26,417 nucleotides of DNA from Acanthaster planci (Eukaryota > Echinodermata > Asteroidea > Valvatida > Acanthasteridae). Below the pieces are notes generated by a model. The model was not told where the DNA came from. It did no database searches and worked only from the letters and a program-made list of their open reading frames with translations. Shown one piece after another: positions 9,605-16,850 of this stretch (its first letter is position 1; each line of letters begins with the position of its first letter). The stretch spans positions 302,170 through 328,586 of the forward strand of contig NW_019091458.1 of NCBI RefSeq assembly GCF_001949145.1, in the 5' to 3' direction. Both the position numbers and the translations under genes were made by a program.

Positions 9605-9766
9605 TAAGAGGATGGTAATTATATATAACGGTTTGCCCGTACCCAACGTATATTAATAAGCACTGTATGCTCAGTGCTCGTCCGAGAGCTTGCAAAAAAA
9701 CCTCACAAGCTTACTCGGGTGGGACTTGAACCCACGACCTTGACATCTTGAAAATAAGAGGATGGT
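9605..9766 (-). mobile_element. tRNA-derived SINE, 5'-truncated, with 12-bp target duplication
   Basis: The perfect direct repeat TAAGAGGATGGT occurs at 9605-9616 and 9755-9766 and encloses 138 bases. Read on the - strand, the insert starts with a tRNA-like 3' half. GGTC is followed by a T arm with stem GTGGG/CCCAC and loop TTCAAGT, giving a B box GGTTCAAGTCC. The A box is missing, as expected for a 5'-truncated retrotransposed copy. The 3' tail is AT-rich (TATATATAATT). The T-arm context resembles the tRNA-like head at 5931-5995, so they may belong to one family. Confidence 0.8.
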
Positions 9767-10814
9767 CTTGATGATTCGGAAAAGGTGGGGAGAAGGAGAG
9801 GATAGCAGGAACCATGAAGACCCAAGGGGAAAGGAGGTGATAAAAAGGAACTCCAGCTTCCCCATCCCAAAAGTGGAGCAGGTGGGCCCAGGCCAAGGGG
9901 TATCACTAGATTATAACAATGCTGAAAAAGCAAACCAACAAGTCTTTAGCATATGAGCATTTTTGAGGAAAGAGTGAGAGGCTGGGTCAGGAAAAATGCA
10001 AGATGAACCGATAAAAACATAGATGGAAGAATTTTACAATGCCACACAACATTTGAGTAGTTTCAGACATTTATTTTGTGTATGGCTTCACTGGGACACC
10101 TTACTCAACGGGACCGTTGAAAATAGGTCACAATGCTTACTGTGCGGTGCACCACAGACAGCAACTATACCAGGTAGGCCCTAATTTCGCAAAAGTGACA
10201 GGAGTGATCAACGTTCTCCAAGTCTGTGATATGAAAGAAGTGAATGAGACCTCTTTTGGTGTGATACTTTTGTTCATGTTGGTCAGTTTGAAAAAAAGAC
10301 CTTACATCGTTGAAAACCGGTCATGCGGGGATATAGTAAGAATGATTTTGCAATGTGCATGCACTTAATGCATGACCCAAAACTAGGAACAATATGGTTT
10401 TCGGCCAGTTTTGATAAAACCCAACTCTGGAAGTCATTTTGATTAAACAGACATTAGATGCAAAGGTTTATTAATATGACTGTTGAGTATGAAAAAAAAT
10501 AATTTTGGATCACTCGTTGTGAATGACGTATCACCCTGTAACTATGCGTCAATTTTTTTCCACTAGGGGCCAACCATGATTTTTGACAAACCAATCACAA
10601 ATGTCGAAGAACAAATCAGAAATCTGGCCAAATTTTTTTTCTAGAAATTTTTCGAGAACAAGTTTTGTTCAACAAGAAGCTTACATTTCACCTTTTAACC
10701 AGAACCTGTCTGAGAATATAGGACCGAAGCGCAACACAAAGGAAGAAGGGTTTTATTTCAAGCAATCCAGAACTGGGTATACGCATGCGACTTGTCTCGC
10801 CCTTCTACGCATGG
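9767..10814. other. 3' portion of the Tigger-type element, no recognised gene
   Basis: A purine-rich stretch (9770-9860) is followed by AT-rich sequence. An open frame at 10078-10368 (containing YGFTGTPYSTGPLKIGHNAY) starts without ATG and matches nothing I recognise. It may be a remnant of sequence carried by the element. Confidence 0.4.
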
Positions 10815-10894
10815 ACGGTCGAATTGTCTCAACGGTCGAGTTGTCCGAGGTCGAGTTGGCGAACGGTCGAGTTGTCCGGATACCCTCCATGGTC
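10815..10894 (-). repeat. Right terminal inverted repeat of the Tigger-type element
   Basis: Read on the - strand it runs CCATGGAGGGTATCCGG, then four variants of CAACTCGACCG spaced 14 to 18 bases. It mirrors the left terminus closely, including the distinctive GCCAACTCGAC unit as second motif. TATCCGGAC near the tip is reminiscent of other pogo-group termini. Confidence 0.75.
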
Positions 10895-10896
10895 TA

Positions 10897-11289
10897 CCCC
10901 TCAACTGAAGAACTACTAGGCTTATGAATTTATTCCTGTAAAGTGTAAAATAATAAAAGCAAAATCCATTGTACTTACTTCATCAATGTCATCAGGTGTG
11001 TCAGCGATTCCCAGACTAGTCGCGAAAATGAACCAATGAGCCACCGCGCGCTTGCGCTCAGCATACAGTACAACACACGTGCACGTACGTGTGCGCGCCA
11101 CTGTACTACTCACGTGTTGTTTGCAGTGTGTATGTTCGTAGTATCCGTGTACTGCAAAATTTGAGTTCTGCGTGGCGACGCGGCAAGTACGGAGTGCTTG
11201 GTGGTAACAACAGCGCCATCACTCGGCATGCAGTCGCCGCATTTTTCATAGCACTTGCCGTCCCCCCTCGCCTACACAGAAATCTTTTT
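10897..11289. other. Intergenic, CG-dinucleotide-rich patch
   Basis: About 11040-11180 is unusually rich in CG and CACGTG words compared with its surroundings. On the - strand an open segment ends at a good splice donor (GAA then GTAAGTAC, near 10970-10976) and encodes SLGIADTPDDIDE. No upstream ATG in that frame or partner exon could be found, so no gene is called. Confidence 0.35.
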
Positions 11290-11808
11290 AGCTGTTTCGG
11301 CAACTTTGCCGAAACAGTATTGTTTTTCTGATTATTATTATTTTTTTACAGTGATAACCTAAGTAGTTTATTTATTATTATTATTATTTATTATTTATTT
11401 TTTAGAATGAATTTTTCCCCATAGACTTTGTACACAGATTGCACACAGTTTTCGGACTATCCTATATCAGGCTATGATGGCGCTATTGCAGAATTGCGGT
11501 TACACCTGCATGGGCTTTCAATTTTCAACAAACTGTCCTATATTGAACTATGGATGGCGTTCTACACAACATAGAGTTGAGTTTGTACACACATTGTCCA
11601 GCATAATGCGTGAGCAGTCTTCAACTTTGAACGAGAATTACTACCAGAACGAAAAAGAAATCAGACTAAATTTTCCCTTCCGATCGTTCGCAAATATACC
11701 CAAGTGTGCAAATATTAAATAATATTTCATAAGTTTTTTCCAGTTTAGACAAAAATCACGTGACATGGAGTTAAAGGAGCAGTTTTCCTGCATACGTGTT
11801 TCTAGCCC

Positions 11809-12720
11809 ATTGACTTTGTACACGTTTTCGAGCCACAATTTTTGTGACTTTGCAGTGTTTGATCGTTCCCAAAGTGATAGCCAACAAAGACCCTGATGCA
11901 AAATTTATTGCAAAGGGATGACGTCATGATGACATCATCACCTTATTTTATATTCATTTGTGAATATTTAATTTTTCCCCATAGGTTTTGTACACGTTTT
12001 TCCACTTAAAACAAGTGAAAAAGTAGTCTTTAACTTCGGCGCAAGATTACTATAAGAACGAAGGAGAAATCAGGTACATTACGCTCTGTTATTTTATTTG
12101 AAATATGCCTAAGAGTCCAAATATGAAGTAATATTTCACAAAAATTGTTCAGTTTAAGCGCAAATCACGTGACATGAACTTAAAGGAGCATTGTTTCTGC
12201 AAATAAGTTTTTTTGCAATAGACGTTGTACACGTTTTCAAGGTACAATTTTAAAACCTTTCCAATGTTTGATGGTTATCAAAGTGACAGCCAACAAAGAC
12301 CGTGATACAAAAATTATTGTAAGTAAAGGACGTCATGATGACGTCATCATGTCATTTATTCTTGATTTTTCAATATTTATTTCAGCCCATTGTCTTTGTA
12401 CACGTTTTCAAGCCAGCATTTGGGTTAGTTTGAGAGCTTTGATCAAATTTAAAGTTACAGCCAACAAAGACCTTCATGCAAAGATACGTCCAGATTTATG
12501 ACGTCGTGATGACGTCATCATGTGATTTATTAGTGATTTGTTAATATTTATTTCAGCCCATTGACTTTGTACACGTTTTCGAGGCACTATTTTCGTACCT
12601 TAGTAATCGTTGATGATCGTCAAACTTACAGCAAGCACTAACTATACAACTGAGATAATTCTAAAATATTTATGTCATGATGACGTCATCACGTGATTTA
12701 TTATCAAATTTTGAATAAAA
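11809..12720 (+). repeat. Degenerate ~170-bp tandem array with CRE-type palindromes
   Basis: The phrase TTGACTTTGTACACGTTTTC or variants begins units near 11811, 11985, 12219, 12389 and 12559. Each is followed, where complete, by ACAGCCAACAAAGACC and by paired TGACGTCA-type palindromes (near 11922, 12330, 12500 and 12680). A longer stretch is also duplicated: about 11590-11810 resembles about 12020-12217, including CACGTGACATG and AAAGGAGCA. Units are diverged and unequal, so the array is old. It forms the core of the 11290-13488 element. Confidence 0.65.
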
Positions 12721-12944
12721 ACCCATATAAAATCAACCGTGGCCTCCCGCAACATTCGGTTTCCAGCAAGTGATAGGATATATAATATGTGGTTGAAACC
12801 GGAAGTAGGCTTATTGTTTAAAAGTGGTAAAAGCCATTAAGTTTTTTTTTAACGGAATGAGTCTGTCGGTGTTAGTGCTGGGTTGAAACCCTGCTTATAT
12901 CCTGGAGAGGTAGTGCTTTGGGCAAATATTGAGCATATTTAGTG

Positions 12945-13170
12945 ATGATGACGTCATCAGGAGACAAGTCACGTGACATTAAAGGGGATCTCTTGAAACC
13001 ACTATACCTCGAAAAGTACAGGTCCGATGCGGTTGAAACTTTGTGTGTGGCTGGAAATGGAAGGGTTTTAGACCCAAATTGATCTGATTTGATTCTGATC
13101 TCATCTGGTGACAAGTCACGTGACATTAAAGAAATACAATTCTTGTAACTGGTATCACATCCACTCGTGA
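12945..13170 (+). repeat. Second repeat block with GACAAGTCACGTGACATTAAAG
   Basis: GACAAGTCACGTGACATTAA occurs at about 12963 and again at about 13110, roughly 147 bases apart. Each is near a TGACGTCA palindrome, and GGTTGAAAC recurs between and around them (near 12789, 12882, 13030 and 13340). It is a different unit from the array to its left but lies in the same element. Confidence 0.5.
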
Positions 13171-13488
13171 TGACGTCAACAGTCGAAGAAGTCGTCATAT
13201 GTTATCTTTAAGTAAGTATTATAATTTTTAAGCTATTGTGAGAAGCTCCACAATGTACAAAGCAAACTCTCAACTGTGAGAATAATATCACGTGACAAGT
13301 CATATTAGATTATCTTCTGAAGTGGCCATCCAATTGCATTGGTTGAAACTGATTATAAATGAAATTTTTTCGGGGTTATATGTCACGTCCAGAATACCAA
13401 ATTGTTCATTTTACTCTCTCATAGTTTGAGGTTTTTTCATCACAATTGCCAATACTTATTTTGTGGGTGTAACAGTCCCGAAACAGCT

Positions 13489-14825
13489 CTGTGTTTGTAC
13501 TTGTTTACACACACTTCTCTCTAGTTTTTTTTTCTAATTCGATTTGATTTAGTTATTCGCTTTGCCAAAATACAAACAAAAGTGGAACACAAACAACAAG
13601 AAAAACCCCCAGTAATTAGGAAATATTGCAGGAATAGGCCTAACCATGGAGCCTTAATTTCCTTGAGCAAAAAAGTTTTAAAAATTCCCCAAGCCCCGTC
13701 CATTGCACGTATGCGGTCCCAACGTCCAATATAACATAATTTACCCCCTTTTCAGCAAATATTTATTGTTTGCAACTTAATGAGCCATTTACAGGTCAAA
13801 AGGAGAGAAAATGGTGAACAAAGGAATTATAAAAGATTGACTGTTTTTCCTAGCTCCGTCAACCATGGCAACGTGAAATTGTTTGAGATAGCGCCCTCTG
13901 TAGGGCTGCAAAGAGACACGACACACCGTACGTGCAGGGACTGTCAACCTTATTATTTCGATAAGTAACAAATCTTACAAAAAACTGGCACAGTCAGAAA
14001 AGGACCTCGTTAGAAAGGATCCCAAGATTCAACTATTTTCCAGGTATCATGTTTTTTGCTTTACATTTCTTTGTAATTATGTCTATGCGTGACCGAAACG
14101 TCGAGAGATAGGCCTACATGATCGTGATGCAGCCATGGCCCATGGGGGATCAAAACAGAGACTTAGCTATAGCCTAACCATGGGGGTTGTAACTTTGGTG
14201 ATCCTGTTCCTAATTATTTGAAGGGAAAGCTACATTTTAACATTTGAATTAACCTTGGTAGGTGAGTGTGACATCATGCTCAATAACGGTAGGGTTGATG
14301 CTGTCAAAAATAAGGGCAGGGTTGTTGAGTTTTGAGGGAAATTGTGAGGGGTAACTGTGAGTGGTTTAACACATGACACGTCATGGTGGATTAAAATTTG
14401 CATGGGTTGTTTATCAGTAAGAAATTCACATTTTCTCACATTTACAATTTGCAGTTTCCAAAAAACAGGGTCAGCACAATGAAAAGAGTGTTGCCCTTTG
14501 TTTGGGGGGATCTACCAGTTTTGCAAGATTAAAATGACAAAAAAGGGGGTCCCCAAGTCCTAAGTATACAACCCCCCTAACCATCACGACCATGCTAACG
14601 TTACTCAGAGATAGCCTAACTGGTAATTGTGGTAATTGCCAGGCTTAGCTTACAAGTTTTAGGCAGATTTAAAAAGATGATATGACCCCAAAATTAAGCA
14701 AAAATTTACAAACTTTAGGGGCAAATTCCAGATACCGATGCTGCTTGACACCTTGTTAACAAACCTTTGTGAAAAATTCTAACAATGCTAACAGACTGTG
14801 AATATGGTGAAAGTATAGAATAGTT
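13489..14825. other. No gene recognised
   Basis: AT-rich intergenic sequence with short frames only. No RNA gene or complete repeat is apparent. Confidence 0.45.
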
Positions 14826-14906
14826 ACCAGGTCCCTAATTTTGCCACTGGGTACGTGGTATTCACAAAAAATAGGTTAAGTCAAGTGGCAAAATATGGGA
14901 CCTGGT
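14826..14906. repeat. Inverted repeat, 23-bp arms
   Basis: ACCAGGTCCCTAATTTTGCC at 14826 and the sequence ending GGCAAAATATGGGACCTGGT at 14906 are inverted, with two mismatches over 23 bases and a 35-base loop. It could be a tiny palindromic transposon relic or a transcribed hairpin; the sequence does not decide. Confidence 0.65.
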
Positions 14907-14975
14907 GACCATACCGTCATGGACGTAAATATTTCCCAAGTGAATAGGCCTACCTTTACATTATTGGTAATCACT

Positions 14976-15137
14976 CTTATAAGCGTTATTGGTAATACAG
15001 CATGGGTGATATTGCACAATGATAGAAAGGCATTGTGGGAAGGAAAAGCGGACAGTGTTTGCTTCTTTTCCCTTCCCACAATGTCATTCTGCCATTGTGC
15101 AAAATTACTCATGTGGTATCCCCAATAAGGCTTAGAA
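14976..15137. mobile_element. Palindromic MITE with ~70-bp arms
   Basis: The outer ends TAAGCGTTATTGG and CCAATAAGGCTTA are inverse. The arms continue through TTGCACAATG and CATTGTGGGAAGG on the left to the matching CCTTCCCACAATG and CATTGTGCAA on the right. The loop is only about 12 bases. Identity between the arms is roughly 80 percent by eye. A TA or TTA target duplication is possible (CTTA on both sides). It has no coding capacity. Confidence 0.65.
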
Positions 15138-16069
15138 CTGAAGTAGAGGTTCACATCAGAACTCAGATGCTGTTCTGAAACTCAGACAAGTCCCTTTTTG
15201 AGGGACAAAATCAGTCCTCTGAGAGAGGGAATATCTCAGCCGCAAACAGTGACTTTTTTAAAATGGGCTTGGGGATCCTTTTAATGCCATAGGCCTAATT
15301 AGATTCAGCAAAAAAACCACCCATTTATAAAATTTCTACTGTTTACTTCTAGGATTGGGGAAGGGTAGGAAAAAGACTTTATCCAAACCAATTTTTTTCT
15401 GAATATCAATCCTTTACATACAGTCAATCGAGTGACACGGTACATAATTCATACAACTGAAAATAATTTATATGAATGAAAAATATGTGGGAAAAAAAAA
15501 TTGCTGATAGTATGCAGGTTTGTTTTTTTTTAACCTAAGACCACTTGCAAAAAAGCCCCCCTTTAAGGATTCACTCTCTCTTTTAGGAAACTGATTTGTT
15601 TCCAAATAAAGGGATTTTCAGGGCAGTCTCCGAGTTTGATGTGCACCTTACTGTCCAAATTTGACTGCTTAGGATTTTATTTGCTGTAAGACAAGATGAC
15701 TGATAGTAACACTAGGTCACTGCATGGAAAAATTAGTGCTGTTCATATACTCGTGTCTCATGTTGCGCAGTACACATGGTGCACTAACAAGTGTGCCACG
15801 ACACCAACACTTTATCATATATAGAATTCTGTCCGAATTTCAAACCCAAAGGGAAGGAAACAGGTAAAAATCACCTGATTGATTTGTACAGTGGTTTGCA
15901 CATGCATACATGTATTTGGCCAAAAGTGAAGACTGTTCTGGTCTTATGCAAGTGAGACCAGTGAAGCATTACTTGAAAGTTGAAGAGCAGGTTTTTTGCA
16001 GAAGGCAGTGCAGGACTACAGCCAAAATGGAAAGAATTACCAGGTCCTTTTGAACAGATTTACACAACA
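15138..16069. other. No gene recognised
   Basis: AT-rich intergenic sequence upstream of the PP2C-like gene. I see no exon, RNA gene or further complete element in it. Confidence 0.45.
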
Positions 16070-16209
16070 GTCATCCAGGCCTCGAATTTCATTTTTTTTT
16101 AGGGCACTGCCATCTTGGCGGTGAAACACGATAACTTTTGGGAGGCACCACGGCCAAATGGGAGGGCACTGACGGCCATGGCCGTCGTGAAATTCAAGGC
16201 CTGGTCATC
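16070..16209. mobile_element. 128-bp MITE with 16-bp inverted repeats and GTCATC duplication
   Basis: CAGGCCTCGAATTTCA at 16076 and TGAAATTCAAGGCCTG ending at 16203 are terminal inverted repeats with one mismatch. GTCATC at 16070-16075 and 16204-16209 is a direct duplication. If the full target is eight bases it matches at six, which would suit a hAT-type element. The interior contains a perfect 16-bp palindrome, GACGGCCATGGCCGTC (16171-16186). Confidence 0.75.
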
Positions 16210-16344
16210 TGATAGTACACAGGAACATGTTTTTATATGTGTAGACTGTGAAACTATAGTATACGAATAATGAATTTGCCTTGAATGGAATATTTCGTCT
16301 TTCATCCCTTGAAAATGTTCTAACCATTGCACGAATGAAAAAAA

Positions 16345-16720
16345 CATTCATTACTTGTTTTATATAACTGTCAAATACATGTAGATCCTTGTCATTTGAT
16401 TTATCTTTAAACAAATTTCAAACAGTTTCAAATCCCAATAAGTTTTCGGACCAAATTTTATTCTCTCCAGGTTTCGATCAGCCCTGCGCGTTGTGCTTGT
16501 GCTGTCTGTTGTGCTCGCGCTGCCTTTCAAGGGACGAGGCCATTCATATGTTGTGGAAACAAGGATGATCCTAACCGTTGTATGTTTTTACCATCCGGAC
16601 ATGGGCGAGTAGTACCTGACGCAGCGTGAAGGGCAGGAATAATGAATGTCATGTGATGCATCTTGCACCAATCAAATGACAAGGATCTGTATGGCAGTTA
16701 TATAATGAAAACTAATGCAG
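16345..16720. mobile_element. Inverted-repeat element upstream of the PP2C-like gene
   Basis: AGATCCTTGTCATTTGATT at 16383-16401 is perfectly inverse to AATCAAATGACAAGGATCT at 16670-16688. Outside these, TTATATAACTG (about 16360-16370) matches CAGTTATATAA (16695-16705), and weaker matching extends further out on both sides. The arms are therefore about 45 bases around a 268-base interior, a MITE-like structure ending about 130 bases before the PP2C-like ATG. Confidence 0.65.
16668..16705 (+). promoter_or_regulatory. Candidate core promoter: CCAAT and TATATAA
   Basis: CCAAT at 16668-16672 and TATATAA at 16699-16705 precede the PP2C-like ATG by about 180 and 150 bases. Both lie in the right arm of the inverted-repeat element. 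A start of transcription near 16730 would give a short leader. Because no first non-coding exon can be excluded, this is inference. Confidence 0.35.
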
Positions 16721-16850
16721 ATAGGAAATTCAGTTACATTACAACAGTGAAAGTTTTAAAATATCTGAAAGTTTACATGCATTATTGTTTAATTTTTTTC
16801 ACCTAATAGTGTAATTTAATTGCTCTTTGGGTGCTCCTACATCAAGCAAA

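Larger units (their letters stand above)
7142..10896 (+). mobile_element. Degenerate pogo/Tigger-type DNA transposon (~3.75 kb)
   Basis: Terminal inverted repeats at 7146-7219 and 10815-10894 are almost identical over about 60 bases, with nested copies of CAACTCGACC. They enclose a broken DDE transposase of the pogo/Tigger group (Tc1/mariner superfamily) on the + strand. A TA at 10895-10896 could be the target duplication; the left partner appears mutated, so the left end is approximate. The element was later hit by a 51-bp TTAA mini-element (8254-8312) and by a SINE (9605-9766). About 1.4 kb lies between the transposase end and the right terminal repeat, longer than needed for a simple Tigger. 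Confidence 0.8.
11290..13488 (-). mobile_element. Hairpin-ended, tandem-repeat-cored element (helentron/pearl-like?)
   Basis: AGCTGTTTCGG at 11290-11300 and CCGAAACAGCT at 13478-13488 are perfect 11-bp terminal inverted repeats. The left end continues into a perfect hairpin, CTGTTTCGGCAA and TTGCCGAAACAG, separated by two bases (11292-11317). On the - strand this hairpin is at the 3' end and is followed by CTAA. The interior is non-coding and carries ~170-bp tandem units. Short terminal repeats, a 3' hairpin and a tandem-repeat core are known from helentron-associated and pearl-type elements, so I infer a non-autonomous member of that kind. No Rep/helicase frame is present and no target duplication is evident. 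Confidence 0.5.

Noticed and set aside
9690-9745. A true tRNA gene on the - strand
   Set aside because: Only the T arm and variable region are present; no A box, anticodon arm or acceptor stem, and the insert is bounded by a 12-bp duplication.
10922-11113. Possible first exon on the - strand ending SLGIADTPDDIDE at a GTAAGT donor
   Set aside because: No ATG in frame (it opens at GTG) and no partner exon found. A good donor alone is weak evidence.
11040-11180. CpG-island promoter
   Set aside because: The patch is short, has no adjacent supported gene and could be simple purine-pyrimidine CG/CACGTG-rich sequence.
16827-16850. Upstream start for the PP2C-like protein
   Set aside because: The codon at 16827 is TTG, not ATG. 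The first ATG in frame is 16851, with a suitable AAAATG context and an in-frame stop at 16812.
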